Assembly (NCBI GenBank): GCA_947456305.1
Contig: CANGPN010000015.1
Coordinates: 1-54,347 of the forward strand
Direction: 5' to 3'
Length of the DNA: 54,347 bases
Origin: Comamonadaceae bacterium
GTDB lineage: Bacteria > Pseudomonadota > Gammaproteobacteria > Burkholderiales > Burkholderiaceae_C
A program made the translations under genes and the position numbers. Shown here piece after piece: positions 7,445 through 17,132 of this stretch. Positions within the stretch are counted from its first letter, which is position 1; each line of letters starts with the position of its first letter. Under the pieces are notes generated by a model. The model had not been told where the DNA came from. It saw only the letters and a program-made list of their open reading frames with translations, and made no database searches.

Positions 7445-10327
7445 ATGTTGATGTATCTGAAACAAGAACGCGACCATGGCACACCGGCGCGCACCTCTGC
7501 TGAAACCGTCAGTCTGCATATCGACGGCTACGAGGTCAGCGTACCCAAAGGCACTTCGCTCATGCGTGCAGCGGTTGACGCAGGCATACAAGTGCCCAAG
7601 CTGTGCGCCACCGACAGCCTGGAACCCTTCGGTTCATGTCGCTTGTGTCTGGTGGAAATCGATGGCCGCAAAGGCTATCCGGCTTCTTGCACCACGCCTG
7701 CGGAAAACGGCATGGTGGTGCATACCCAAACACCGAAGTTGCAAGACTTGCGCAAAGGCGTGATGGAGTTGTATATCTCCGACCACCCGCTGGATTGCCT
7801 GACCTGTAGCGCCAACGGCAATTGCGAATTACAAGACATGGCGGGCGTGACAGGCTTGCGCAATGTGCGTTACGGCGTGGGCGCGCAAGCAGGCGACCAC
7901 CATTGCGATATGAAAAAGGATGAATCCAATCCTTACTTCACTTACGACCCGAGCAAATGCATTGTGTGTAACCGCTGCGTGCGTGCTTGCGAAGAAACAC
8001 AAGGCACATTTGCATTGACCATTTCAGGCCGGGGTTTCGAGAGCCGTGTGTCGCCCGGTCAAGACCAGCCATTCATGGACAGCGAATGCGTGTCCTGCGG
8101 TGCTTGCGTCGAGGCTTGCCCCACCGCCACATTGCAAGAAAAATCCATCATTGAGCTGGGCCAACCCGAGCACAGCCTGATCACCACTTGCGCTTACTGC
8201 GGTGTGGGTTGCGGCTTCAAAGCCGAGATGAAAGGCAACACCGTGGTGCGCATGGTGCCGTGGAAAGACGGCAAAGCCAACGAAGGCCATTCATGTGTGA
8301 AAGGCCGTTTCGCTTGGGGCTACGCCACGCATCAAGACCGCATCACCAAACCCATGATTCGCGCCAAGATCACCGACCCGTGGCAAGAAGTGAGCTGGGA
8401 CGAGGCCATCAACCACGCGGCTTCCGAGTTCAAACGCATACAAGCCAAACACGGCAAAGACGCGGTCGGCGGCATCACCTCATCGCGTTGCACCAACGAA
8501 GAAACTTATCTGGTTCAAAAACTCGTGCGTGCAGCTTTCGGCACGAACAACGTCGACACCTGCGCCCGCGTCTGCCACTCGCCCACCGGCTATGGTTTGG
8601 GTCAAACCTTTGGCACATCGGCTGGCACACAAACCTTCAAATCGGTGGAACACGCCGATGTGTTGTTGGTGATTGGTGCCAACCCCACCGACGCACACCC
8701 GGTGTTTGCGTCGCGTATGAAACGCCGTTTGCGCGAGGGTGCCAAACTCATCGTCGCTGACCCGCGCAAGATTGATCTGGTCAGCAGTCCGCACGTCAAA
8801 GCACAACACCATTTGGCCTTGCGCCCGGGCACCAATGTGGCGCTCATCAACTCACTGGCGCATGTGGTGGTCACCGAAGGACTGGTGGCGAAAGACTACG
8901 TGGCCAAGCGTTGCGACGACAAGAGCTTCAACGAATGGTGCGAATTTGTCTCCAAGCCTGAAAACTCACCCGAAGCTTTCGAAAGCATCACCGGTGTGCC
9001 CGCCGCTGAAGTGCGCGCCGCTGCGCGCATGTATGCCGCAGGTCCAAATTCAGCCATCTACTACGGCCTGGGTGTGACCGAGCATTCACAAGGCTCGACC
9101 ATGGTGATGGGCATTGCCAACCTGGCCATGGCTTGCGGCATGGTCGGTCGCGAAGGCGTGGGCGTGAACCCCTTGCGTGGTCAAAACAATGTGCAAGGTG
9201 CCTGCGACATGGGCAGCTTCCCGCATGAGTTGCCCGGCTATCGCCACATCTCTGACACCACCACACGCACTTTGTTTGAAGGCGCTTGGGGCGTGACCTT
9301 GAGCCCCGAGCCAGGCCTGCGCATTCCCAATATGTTTGATGCGGCCATGGACGGTTCATTCCTAGGGCTTTATTGCCAAGGCGAAGACATTGTGCAATCC
9401 GACCCGGACACGCAACACGTGGCAGCGGCTTTGTCGGCCATGGAATGCATCGTCGTGCAAGACATTTTCTTGAACGAAACCGCCAAGTACGCGCATGTGT
9501 TTTTGCCGGGTTCATCCTTCCTGGAAAAAGACGGCACCTTCACCAATGCCGAGCGCCGCATTTCACGCGTGCGTCAAGCCATGCCGCCGATGGCAGGCTT
9601 GGCCGACTGGGAAGTGACACTCAAACTGGCGAAGGCGTTGGGCTATGAGATGCACTACGACCACCCGCAAGACATCATGAAAGAAATTGCGGCCTTGACA
9701 CCTAGCTTTGCAGGTGTGAGCTACGAGAAGATCGACCAGCACACCAGCTTGCAATGGCCTTGCAATGCCGACACCGCAGAAGCAGGCATTGACATCATGC
9801 ACACGCAAGGCTTTGTGCGCGGCAAAGGCAAGTTCTTCCCGACGCAATACGTGGCGTCGCAAGAAAAAGTCACGCGCAAATTCCCGCTGCTCTTAACCAC
9901 CGGTCGCATCTTGTCGCAATACAACGTGGGCGCACAAACCCGTCGCACCGACAACAACCTGTGGCACGACGAAGACCGCTTGGATATTCACCCGCATGAT
10001 GCTGAAGAACGCGGCATCAAAGAGCATGACTGGGTGGGCATCGAGAGCCGCGCCGGGCGCACCGTGTTGCGTGCCCGCGTGACCGAAGCCATGCAAGCCG
10101 GTGTGGTCTACACCACTTTCCACTTCCCCGAGTCCGGTGCCAACGTGATCACCACGGATGCATCCGACTGGGCGACCAACTGCCCCGAGTACAAAGTGAC
10201 TGCGGTGCAAGTGGTGGCGGTCAGCCAGCCATCTGAATGGCAACAAAACTACCAGCGCTTCAACAAAACCCAGTTGGACTTGCTGGCCAAAGCGCAAAAC
10301 GAACACTTCGAGGTGGTCGGCAAGTGA
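7445..10327 (+). CDS. fdsA: NAD-linked formate dehydrogenase, alpha (catalytic, molybdopterin) subunit
   Basis: A 960-residue subunit that oxidises formate to CO2 at a bis-MGD molybdenum (or tungsten) centre. In order it has an N-terminal 2Fe-2S domain (CATDSLEPFGSCRLC), a NuoG-type His/Cys 4Fe-4S motif (HPLDCLTCSANGNC), two ferredoxin-type clusters (CIVCNRCVRAC and CVSCGACVEAC), and a proximal 4Fe-4S motif (CAYCGVGCGF). The catalytic domain has its active-site residue as Cys in CARVCHSPTGYG (Cys at about 377), so this is not a selenoprotein. The C-terminal molybdopterin-dinucleotide domain is complete. The Tat leader of periplasmic enzymes is absent, consistent with a cytoplasmic soluble complex. 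Confidence 0.97.
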   Translation: MLMYLKQERDHGTPARTSAETVSLHIDGYEVSVPKGTSLMRAAVDAGIQVPKLCATDSLEPFGSCRLCLVEIDGRKGYPASCTTPAENGMVVHTQTPKLQDLRKGVMELYISDHPLDCLTCSANGNCELQDMAGVTGLRNVRYGVGAQAGDHHCDMKKDESNPYFTYDPSKCIVCNRCVRACEETQGTFALTISGRGFESRVSPGQDQPFMDSECVSCGACVEACPTATLQEKSIIELGQPEHSLITTCAYCGVGCGFKAEMKGNTVVRMVPWKDGKANEGHSCVKGRFAWGYATHQDRITKPMIRAKITDPWQEVSWDEAINHAASEFKRIQAKHGKDAVGGITSSRCTNEETYLVQKLVRAAFGTNNVDTCARVCHSPTGYGLGQTFGTSAGTQTFKSVEHADVLLVIGANPTDAHPVFASRMKRRLREGAKLIVADPRKIDLVSSPHVKAQHHLALRPGTNVALINSLAHVVVTEGLVAKDYVAKRCDDKSFNEWCEFVSKPENSPEAFESITGVPAAEVRAAARMYAAGPNSAIYYGLGVTEHSQGSTMVMGIANLAMACGMVGREGVGVNPLRGQNNVQGACDMGSFPHELPGYRHISDTTTRTLFEGAWGVTLSPEPGLRIPNMFDAAMDGSFLGLYCQGEDIVQSDPDTQHVAAALSAMECIVVQDIFLNETAKYAHVFLPGSSFLEKDGTFTNAERRISRVRQAMPPMAGLADWEVTLKLAKALGYEMHYDHPQDIMKEIAALTPSFAGVSYEKIDQHTSLQWPCNADTAEAGIDIMHTQGFVRGKGKFFPTQYVASQEKVTRKFPLLLTTGRILSQYNVGAQTRRTDNNLWHDEDRLDIHPHDAEERGIKEHDWVGIESRAGRTVLRARVTEAMQAGVVYTTFHFPESGANVITTDASDWATNCPEYKVTAVQVVAVSQPSEWQQNYQRFNKTQLDLLAKAQNEHFEVVGK

Positions 10328-11121
10328 AGATGCACACGGCCCTGTCTGCCAGTCTGGCTGATGAGGTGCCGGTGGCCTTGGTGTTCAACGGCATTTCACA
10401 TGCCGTCATGATGGCCACGCCTTTGCATTTAGAAGATTTCGCACTCGGCTTTGCGTTGACCGAAGGACTGGTGGATCAAGCGTCGCATGTCTACGGCGTG
10501 GAAGTCATAGAGCAGTCGCAAGGCATTGAATTGCAGATTGACATTGCCGCCCAATGCGAAGCACGTTTGAAAGAGCGCAAGCGCAGCATGGCCGGTCGCA
10601 CCGGTTGCGGCTTGTGCGGCACCGACAGCTTGGAACAAGTCAAACTCGTATTGCCGCAAGCGCCAGAGGTTCATCTGGACATACAAGCCATGCAACGTGC
10701 ACACGCTGGATTGCGCGCCCTGCAACCCTTGAAACTGCAAACCGGCGCAACGCATGCGGCTGCATGGTCTGATGCCAACGGTGCCATTCACATCGTGCGT
10801 GAAGATGTCGGCCGACACAATGCCTTGGACAAACTCATTGGTGCCATGTCCAAAGCCCATGTCGATGCAACACAAGGATTTATCTGCATCACCAGCCGCG
10901 CCAGTTTTGAGATGGTGCAAAAAACCATTCAATCGGGTGCAGGCGCATTGACCGCCGTGTCAGCGCCAACCCGTCTGGCAGCGGATATTGCGCAGTCGCA
11001 CAACCTGCTGCTTGCAGGGCAGGTGCGCAGCGATACTTTCACGGCATACAGCTTCCCCGAGCGATTCACCCCTACAGCGACGACTGAACAACGAGAGACT
11101 GAAACACATGGACACCCATAA
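10324..11121 (+). CDS. fdsC: Formate dehydrogenase sulfurtransferase FdhD (FdsC)
   Basis: FdhD-family protein of 265 residues with the cysteine motif GCGLCGTDS near residues 94-102. FdhD takes sulfur from a cysteine desulfurase and delivers it to the molybdenum cofactor, which is needed for formate dehydrogenase activity. I chose the GTG at 10324: it overlaps the fdsA stop (GTGA), and AGGTGG at 10311-10316 is 7 bases upstream. An ATG at 10330 is the alternative. The gene lies between fdsA and fdsD, the order found in fdsGBACD operons. Confidence 0.92.
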   Translation: MKMHTALSASLADEVPVALVFNGISHAVMMATPLHLEDFALGFALTEGLVDQASHVYGVEVIEQSQGIELQIDIAAQCEARLKERKRSMAGRTGCGLCGTDSLEQVKLVLPQAPEVHLDIQAMQRAHAGLRALQPLKLQTGATHAAAWSDANGAIHIVREDVGRHNALDKLIGAMSKAHVDATQGFICITSRASFEMVQKTIQSGAGALTAVSAPTRLAADIAQSHNLLLAGQVRSDTFTAYSFPERFTPTATTEQRETETHGHP

Positions 11122-11347
11122 CCTGGTTCACATGGCCAACCAAATCGGCGAGTTTTTTTCTGCCTACCCGGACCGCGATGAGGCCATGGAAGGCATTGCC
11201 AACCACATACGCAAATTCTGGGAGCCGCGTATGCGATTAAAACTTTTTGAATCTATAGACCAAGGACTGACAGGCGAATTGTCGGAACTCGTGGCGCAAT
11301 CATTGGCCTTACACCGCGCAGCCTTGCAACCCGCCACACACGTTTGA
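11108..11347 (+). CDS. fdsD: Formate dehydrogenase delta subunit
   Basis: A 79-residue protein of the FdsD family, starting MDTHNLVHMANQIGEFFSAY. It ends with a helical stretch including FWEPRMRLKL, typical of this small accessory subunit, which is linked to assembly or activity of the FdsABG complex. Its start lies 14 bases inside the 3' end of fdsC, so the two are probably translationally coupled. It is the last gene of the operon; the next gene begins about 220 bases later. Confidence 0.92.
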   Translation: MDTHNLVHMANQIGEFFSAYPDRDEAMEGIANHIRKFWEPRMRLKLFESIDQGLTGELSELVAQSLALHRAALQPATHV

Positions 11348-11382
11348 AGCAATCGCAATAACTGTGACTTTTTAATTGGTTT

Positions 11383-11402
11383 GCGCTCTTGCAGCGCCTT
11401 TA
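11383..11402 (+). terminator. Weak candidate terminator after fdsD
   Basis: GCGCT at 11383-11387 pairs with AGCGC at 11393-11397 around a 5-base loop, followed by CTTTATTTTC. The stem is short and the T-tract interrupted, so this is only a candidate. Confidence 0.3.
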
Positions 11403-11566
11403 TTTTCTGAATCTATCTCAGTTTGCATCAGCAGTTCATGACGCAATGAATGCTTTGCAATTGAAGCTTGCGGTTTAGTGTTTTCTTTTTCACACAAGTG
11501 TTGAAAAACCGCCAATCAGCTGGAGTTGATCTTGCTTGAGGGTTTGCATGTTCACTGGAGATTGAC

Positions 11567-12076
11567 ATGCCGCCCCCCCTCGCACCTTTTTTACGTCCAA
11601 TTTATTCCAAATACCTCGGAAAAATTGGCAAGCTTTCAACAGCGCTTGTCATCAGCATCGCAAGCCTGACACACATGCCAGCACGCGCTGATAACAACTA
11701 CTTCGGCATCCATGGCCCAAGCTACCATGACGGCGGCAACTTCAACAATGCCAACTTCGGCGTGTACCTTGTGCACAATGGATTCACAGGCGGCTTTTAC
11801 GACAACAGTTTGAACCGCAACACGTTTTATCTGGGCTATGCGTGGGAGTGGGATTTACCGGTCAATCCAGTCGTGGATTCCATATCGCTGATGGCTAGTG
11901 CAGCCACAGGCTACTACACCCCGGAAACACCTTATACATATGTACCCATGGGTGCATTGAGTGTCAAACATGGCTTCGATCCACAACAAGGTCTACGGCT
12001 TTCTTATCTGCCGGTCTATGGCAAAAGCCCGGCAAGTTATGTGCTGCACCTCAGCTACGAATACACCTTGAAATAG
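11567..12076 (+). CDS. Predicted small outer-membrane beta-barrel protein
   Basis: A 169-residue protein with a signal sequence (hydrophobic stretch LSTALVISIASLTHMPARA, then the mature protein at about residue 42). The rest alternates aromatic and small residues with Asn- and Gly-rich turns (NNANFGVYLVHNGFTGGFYD). It ends in the strand VLHLSYEYTLK. The pattern fits a small eight-stranded barrel; the turn and strand pattern recalls PagP-like barrels without allowing an assignment. The protein at 23656-24174 appears distantly related, sharing the exported N-terminus, the order of Gly/Asn turns and similar size. It lies between fds and modBC but need not belong to either. Confidence 0.6.
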   Translation: MPPPLAPFLRPIYSKYLGKIGKLSTALVISIASLTHMPARADNNYFGIHGPSYHDGGNFNNANFGVYLVHNGFTGGFYDNSLNRNTFYLGYAWEWDLPVNPVVDSISLMASAATGYYTPETPYTYVPMGALSVKHGFDPQQGLRLSYLPVYGKSPASYVLHLSYEYTLK

Positions 12077-12098
12077 CTTCAGACTGGCAACGTCAGGT

Positions 12099-13256
12099 TC
12101 ATTTGCGCACCGGCATCACGTGAATCCAGCGACAGTCCAAGCTGACCGTGAGTTGCTGGCCAGTTTGTACGCTCTGACGCTGAGCGCCTGACAAGGTCAG
12201 TTGTAACTGCGCACCAGCCGGCATCTCTAATGCCAGTGTGGCCAGCGAGATTTCGCCCAGACTGCGCAATGCGCTGACCTGTGCTTGCAAGATAACCCGC
12301 TGGCTGTCTTTTGCCTCATCTTCAATCGATAAGGGATTGACTTCAAAACCGTCACCTTGAATCACCCAAGTGACGGCTTGCCCGGATGTTTTCAATCGTC
12401 CTTTGTCCTTGACCACCAGCGCAAGCCCGCTTGGTGCATCGGGTTGCGGCAACCATTCAAGCCAAGCAAAGCCGTCTGGCAAAGGATGCGGCCCTGAATG
12501 ACCTAGCCAGCGGCCGTGAAAGCGGTTAGGTATGCCGACCAGATCGGCCACCCTCGCGTTGCGCGGTGATCGGTAAATATGGGCAGGTGTACCCTCTTGC
12601 AACACCTCACCTGCGTCCATCACCACCAGCTTGTCAGCCAGTTGTCTGGCTTCGTGCAAGTCGTGTGTTACCAGCACAATAGGAATATGCAAATCGCGAC
12701 GCAAATCAGCGATCAAACCGTACAAACTGCGTCGGTTCATTTGGTCTACCGCAGAAAAAGGTTCATCCATTAACAAGAGGCGAGGTTGCCGCGCCAGTGC
12801 ACGGGCCAGCGCCACCCGCTGCTGTTGGCCGCCGGATAACAAGGCCGGTAAACGCTGTTGTTGCTCTTGCGTCAAACCCATTCGCTGCAACCAGTCGCGC
12901 GCCTGTTGCAAGCGCTGCGCGCTAGGCAAATGCAACATGGCCAAGGTCACGTTTTCAATTGCATTCATGTGCGGCATCAGTGCATAGTTTTGAAACACCA
13001 GTCCGACGTGTCGCTGCTGCGGGGGCATGTGCAGACCTTGAGTGGTGTCGCACCAAATCTCGCCTCCGACGCTTACTCTGGCATTCGCAGCATGCAGCAA
13101 TCCGGCCATTACCCTCAGCATGGAGGTTTTGCCCGCGCCTGAAGGGCCGACCAGCGCCAACAGTTGTCCCGGGGCGCAGCTGAAACTACCGCGCAAGGGC
13201 ATGGGGCTGTTTTGGGAAATTTCGACTTGCAAATCCATGGCTTGTTGCGTATTCAT
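12099..13256 (-). CDS. modC: Molybdate ABC transporter, ATP-binding protein
   Basis: A 385-residue ABC ATPase with Walker A GPSGAGKT, Q-loop FQNYALMPHM, signature LSGGQQQRVALARAL and Walker B LLLMDEPFSAVD. The C-terminal 100 or so residues form a TOBE/Mop-like domain that binds oxyanions or regulates the transporter in ModC proteins. It overlaps modB by 4 bases (13253-13256). The molybdenum assignment rests on the ModB-type partner, the TOBE domain and the adjacent molybdoenzyme operon. A tungstate or other oxyanion transporter is the alternative. Confidence 0.85.
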   Translation of the reverse strand: MNTQQAMDLQVEISQNSPMPLRGSFSCAPGQLLALVGPSGAGKTSMLRVMAGLLHAANARVSVGGEIWCDTTQGLHMPPQQRHVGLVFQNYALMPHMNAIENVTLAMLHLPSAQRLQQARDWLQRMGLTQEQQQRLPALLSGGQQQRVALARALARQPRLLLMDEPFSAVDQMNRRSLYGLIADLRRDLHIPIVLVTHDLHEARQLADKLVVMDAGEVLQEGTPAHIYRSPRNARVADLVGIPNRFHGRWLGHSGPHPLPDGFAWLEWLPQPDAPSGLALVVKDKGRLKTSGQAVTWVIQGDGFEVNPLSIEDEAKDSQRVILQAQVSALRSLGEISLATLALEMPAGAQLQLTLSGAQRQSVQTGQQLTVSLDCRWIHVMPVRK

Positions 13257-13957
13257 CTGCGTCTTCCCAAGCGCGCTGTGGCGAAAAAGGAAGCCGCCAC
13301 AGCCACCAGCGACAACAGCAACAACAGTGAAGCCATGTTGTCGGCAGATTCAAAATCAAAAGCCTGGACACGGTCATAAATAGAAATCGCCAGAGTTCTG
13401 GTTTCGCCGGGAATACTGCCGCCCATCATCAGCACCACACCAAATTCACCCAGCGTGTGCACAAAGGTCAAGACCATGGCAGACAACACACCCGGCCAGG
13501 CCAGCGGCAGTTCGATGCGCCAGAAAATCGCCCAGGCATTCAAACCGCTGACCGCTGCGGCTTCACCCAGATTGGCGGGAATGGCTTCAAATGCGCGCTG
13601 AATAGGCTGCACCAGAAACGGAATATTGAAAATCACCGAGGCCAGTACCAGGCCGGAAAAATGAAATGCGAGTGTGACACCTGCATGCTGTGCCAGCCAT
13701 TGCCCGGCAACAGATGCACCTCCCAGGGACACCAGCAAGTAATAACCCAACACTGTCGGCGGTAACACCAACGGTAACACCACCAAAGCCTCAATCAGGT
13801 ATTTGCTCTTAAAGGCGGTATAGGCCAGCCAGCGCCCCAGCAGCAAACCCGCAGGCAACAGCAGCAACAGCGTCACCGACGCAAGTTGCAGCGATAAAAC
13901 AAGTGCCTGCCAATCTATGTTGTGCTCCCGAGGATCATCTGGAAAAGAGGTAACCAT
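13253..13957 (-). CDS. modB: Molybdate ABC transporter, permease
   Basis: With the ATG at 13957 the protein has 234 residues and begins MVTSFPDDPREHNIDWQALV; a TTG eight codons upstream (13981) would lengthen it. The core DWQALVLSLQLASVTLLLLL is the usual beginning of ModB. Several membrane segments follow, with the ABC-permease coupling region near EAAAVSGLNAWAIFWRIELP. It pairs with modC. No modA (binding protein) lies next to it: the upstream neighbour is a divergent cytochrome gene. Confidence 0.85.
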   Translation of the reverse strand: MVTSFPDDPREHNIDWQALVLSLQLASVTLLLLLPAGLLLGRWLAYTAFKSKYLIEALVVLPLVLPPTVLGYYLLVSLGGASVAGQWLAQHAGVTLAFHFSGLVLASVIFNIPFLVQPIQRAFEAIPANLGEAAAVSGLNAWAIFWRIELPLAWPGVLSAMVLTFVHTLGEFGVVLMMGGSIPGETRTLAISIYDRVQAFDFESADNMASLLLLLSLVAVAASFFATARLGRRR

Positions 13958-14093
13958 AACGCATACAGCCGGCTGGCTCAAACGCTACTGACTTAATCGT
14001 TCATAGCATATACAACTGCATTTTGAACACAATGACCACCCACATAAACAGGTTAAAGTGATGGCTGTTTGATTAAAAAGAATTGGTTTTCAT

Positions 14094-14435
14094 ATGAGCA
14101 TGAATTTCACTCTCAAGATTTTCAGCAGATACAGCCTGTCTTTTTGCTTGGTGTTGCTGTCATCTCATGCTTTGGCTGAAGACAAGGCTTCTGCCGAACT
14201 GCATATGCGCGCCAACGCCGCTATGTGCGCCAATTGCCACGGCAGCGAAGGCCGAACAGTCAAAGATTCGACCGTACCTTCGATCGCTGGCTTGCCGCGT
14301 GATTACATGATTCAGCAAATGCACGCGTTCAAGGACGGCAGCCGTCCGGCCACCATCATGCACCAGATCACCAAAGGTTTGACTGAAGCACAAATAGCAT
14401 CATTGGCCGATTATTTTGCAGCGCTAGCGCGTTAA
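14094..14435 (+). CDS. fccA: Exported monohaem c-type cytochrome, flavocytochrome c subunit
   Basis: A 113-residue protein with a signal peptide (about 28 residues, ending ALAEDKA) and one haem-binding motif CANCH. A distal Met ligand is probable in the C-terminal half (MHQITKGLTEAQIASLADYF). Size and position just before a flavoprotein subunit match the cytochrome subunit of sulfide dehydrogenase (FccA/SoxE type), which carries electrons from the flavin in the periplasm. fccB starts 9 bases after the stop. Confidence 0.82.
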   Translation: MSMNFTLKIFSRYSLSFCLVLLSSHALAEDKASAELHMRANAAMCANCHGSEGRTVKDSTVPSIAGLPRDYMIQQMHAFKDGSRPATIMHQITKGLTEAQIASLADYFAALAR

Positions 14436-14444
14436 GGAACATTC

Positions 14445-15731
14445 ATGAAAAGAAGACAACTGCTGCAAGCCTCGCTCGCCTTAGGCGGCGCACACGCACT
14501 GGCCGTGCAATCACTGTGGGCGGCTGCAGCCAGCTTGCCAGCGAAAACACAAGTGATAGTGATCGGTGGCGGCTACGGCGGCGCTACCGCTGCCAAATAT
14601 ATACGCATGCTCTCCAATTACAAAATCAGCGTGCTGCTGGTAGAGCCCAACGCCAGTTTCATTTCCTGTCCCATGTCCAACCTGGTGATAGGCGGCAGCA
14701 AAACACTGACGGATCTGACCACGCCTTACGATGCGCTGATGAGCAAATACGGCATCACGCTGGTGCGTGACAAAGTGGTTGATATAGATGTCCAGAAAAA
14801 ATCGCTCAGATTGCTCAACGGACCCAACATAGGCTATGACAAACTGGTGTTGTCCCCAGGTGTGGACATGATGTTTGACAGCATTGAAGGTTTGCGCGAA
14901 GCCAATGCTGACGGCACTATTTTGCAGGCGTGGAAGGCCGGACCGGAAACACTGGCGCTGCGCAAACAACTCGAAGACATGCCGGATGGCGGTGTGTATG
15001 CATTGACTGTGCCTGAAGCGCCCTACCGCTGCCCGCCCGGGCCATATGAGCGGGCCAGCCAAGTCGCGCATTACTTCAAGCAGGCCAAACCCAAATCCAA
15101 GGTGTTGATACTGGACGCCAACCCGGACATCACGTCCAAAGCCGGTTTGTTCAAAAAGTTTTGGAATGACAACTACAAAGACATCATTGAATACCGGCCT
15201 AACCACAAGGTCACAGCGGTTGACGCAGAAAACAGCAGCATCCGTTTTGATGTGCAAGAGCCGGTGAAAGCCAATGTGTTGAACGTGTTGCCTTCTATGC
15301 GTGCTGGTGCCATCGCTGTTCAAACCGGATTGGCCACCGCCAACAACCGCTGGTGCGGCATCAAATACCAGACCTTTGAATCGATTGCAGCCAAAGACAT
15401 TCACATTTTGGGCGACGCGATATTGGCAGCACCCGCCATGCCCAAGTCGGCGCACATGGCGAACTCACACGCCAAGGTGGCAGCGTCCGCTATCGTCGCG
15501 CAGCTATCAGACTTGAACATTAACGATTCACCGTTCTTGACTAACACCTGTTACAGCTATGTCAGCGACAAACTGGTGGTGCATGTGTCATCTGTTCACC
15601 AGTACAACGCAGATGAGAAAACTTATAAAACTGTGCCGGGCTCAGGCGGATTGTCCAGCGAAGCCAATGCCTTAGAAGGTACGTATGCGTGGAATTGGGC
15701 GCAAAACATCTGGGCCGATTCGCTGTTGTGA
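14445..15731 (+). CDS. fccB: Sulfide dehydrogenase flavoprotein subunit (FccB/SoxF-like)
   Basis: A 428-residue flavoprotein. Its N-terminus has a twin-arginine signal (KRRQLLQASLALGGAHALA), in line with export of a folded FAD protein. The dinucleotide-binding motif is VIVIGGGYGGATAAKYI, and Cys residues lie at FISCPMSN and YRCPPGP as in flavocytochrome c. The C-terminal region matches the FCSD flavin-binding type (NTCYSYVSDK). It oxidises sulfide and passes electrons to the c-type cytochrome encoded just upstream. AAGGAA precedes the start by about 6 bases. Confidence 0.87.
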   Translation: MKRRQLLQASLALGGAHALAVQSLWAAAASLPAKTQVIVIGGGYGGATAAKYIRMLSNYKISVLLVEPNASFISCPMSNLVIGGSKTLTDLTTPYDALMSKYGITLVRDKVVDIDVQKKSLRLLNGPNIGYDKLVLSPGVDMMFDSIEGLREANADGTILQAWKAGPETLALRKQLEDMPDGGVYALTVPEAPYRCPPGPYERASQVAHYFKQAKPKSKVLILDANPDITSKAGLFKKFWNDNYKDIIEYRPNHKVTAVDAENSSIRFDVQEPVKANVLNVLPSMRAGAIAVQTGLATANNRWCGIKYQTFESIAAKDIHILGDAILAAPAMPKSAHMANSHAKVAASAIVAQLSDLNINDSPFLTNTCYSYVSDKLVVHVSSVHQYNADEKTYKTVPGSGGLSSEANALEGTYAWNWAQNIWADSLL

Positions 15732-15753
15732 ATTAATTGTTAATCGGGGCGGG

Positions 15754-15809
15754 TAATTGGGGTCAGGTTCCAATTAATTCTGGAATTAATTGGAACCTGA
15801 CCCCAATTA
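15754..15809. repeat. Perfect 26-bp inverted repeat (REP/RAYT-like palindrome)
   Basis: The left arm 15754-15779 and the right arm 15784-15809 are exact reverse complements around the loop CTGG. The core is GGGGTCAGGTTCCAATTAAT. The same core occurs near 24.2 kb. Motifs of this form (GGGGTCAG followed by AATTAAT) resemble REP-type palindromes mobilised by RAYT transposases; that link is from general knowledge and no RAYT gene is in the window. It lies between the convergent fccB and pyrC' genes and may also act as a two-way terminator. Confidence 0.9.
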
Positions 15810-15836
15810 CGCCAATTAACCGACCACAATTAAAGA

Positions 15837-17132
15837 TTAAGTCAGCTGATAAGCCACCCTGCCGGCCACCAAGGTCGCCTGCACTTTGCCGGGCATGAGG
15901 CTGCCATTCATATCGAATGCAAACGGTGTGTGTTTGCTTTGGCTGTGCAACGCAGTGGGCTCCACCTGCCACTGTTCTGTGGCCTTATAAATGCAAATAT
16001 CAGCCGGTACGCCTGCCTCAAGCCGACCCAAACCCTGGCCGGCAGGTCCAAGCAAAGCAGCAGGAGAACTGGTCACCACTTGCAATGCGCGCATCACACC
16101 CACGCCGCTTTGCTCCGCCCATTTCAAACTCGCGCTGAGCAACAACTCCAAGGCCGTGGCACCAGGTTCGGCCTGAGCAAAGGGCAAGTACTTGGCATCA
16201 CTCTCAACTGGCGTGTGGTCAGACACCAGCACATCGATGGTGCCGTCCGCTAAACCTTGTCGCAAAGCTTCTCTGTCGGCCTGCTGTCGCAAAGGAGGCG
16301 TCAGACGTGCGCGCGTATCAAAATAGCCAACATCGTTATCGGTGAAATGCAGGTTATGGATGCTCACATCCGCGCTGATGGCCAGACCTTCAGCTTTGGC
16401 CAGGCGTACCAACTCCACACCTGCAGCGCTTGACAAGCGACACACATGCACACGGGCACCGGTGCTGCGCATCACATCAATCAATGTATGCAATGCAATG
16501 GTTTCAGCCGCCACCGGCACGCCACTCAAACCCAAACGCGTAGCCAGTGGACCGCTGGCTGCCACTCCTTTGCCAAGATGCACATCCTGTGGACGCAACC
16601 ACACCACATAACCATAAGTGGCTGCATATTGCATGGCGCGTTGCAAAGTCTGGGTTTGCGTCATGCCGTGTTCTGCTTGCGAAAAACCGACGCATCCTGC
16701 CAGTGTCAGCTCGGCCATAGGTGTCAGACTTTCACCCGCCAGTCCGCGCGTCAATGCACCGAGCGGAAATACACGCGATAAATGCAAACGTGCAGCACGG
16801 TATTGCAGCATCTCCACCAGACCGGGCTCATCCAACACCGGTTGCGTATCGGGCGGACACACCACACTGGTCACACCTCCAGCCACTGCTGCGGCCAACT
16901 CACTCTCCAGCATGCCTTCGTGTTCATGACCAGGCTCACCCAGTCGCGCACATGCATCAACCAAACCCGGTATCACCATGCAGTCTGTGGCATCAATGGT
17001 TTGATCGGGTTTGAAATCCGAGGGGATTTGTCCAATCGCCAGTACATGGCCTTTTTGCACCGCCACATTGGCACGCTGACTGAAACCGCTGGCTGGATCA
17101 ACCACATGTCCATGTTGAATCAATATATTCAT
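15837..17132 (-). CDS. Dihydroorotase-like protein lacking metal ligands (PyrC')
   Basis: A 431-residue amidohydrolase-fold protein of the dihydroorotase family, but the metal-binding HxH is absent: where type I enzymes have DxHxHLRxPG, this one reads [10 protein letters not shown]. The usual HAED is LRPQD and the usual HVS-type His is CRLS, while [12 protein letters not shown] is kept. This matches the inactive PyrC' proteins that hold aspartate carbamoyltransferase in a dodecameric complex in pseudomonads. It overlaps pyrB by 4 bases (17129-17132). The expected role is structural, so the cell needs an active PyrC elsewhere. Confidence 0.88.
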   Translation of the reverse strand: MNILIQHGHVVDPASGFSQRANVAVQKGHVLAIGQIPSDFKPDQTIDATDCMVIPGLVDACARLGEPGHEHEGMLESELAAAVAGGVTSVVCPPDTQPVLDEPGLVEMLQYRAARLHLSRVFPLGALTRGLAGESLTPMAELTLAGCVGFSQAEHGMTQTQTLQRAMQYAATYGYVVWLRPQDVHLGKGVAASGPLATRLGLSGVPVAAETIALHTLIDVMRSTGARVHVCRLSSAAGVELVRLAKAEGLAISADVSIHNLHFTDNDVGYFDTRARLTPPLRQQADREALRQGLADGTIDVLVSDHTPVESDAKYLPFAQAEPGATALELLLSASLKWAEQSGVGVMRALQVVTSSPAALLGPAGQGLGRLEAGVPADICIYKATEQWQVEPTALHSQSKHTPFAFDMNGSLMPGKVQATLVAGRVAYQLT

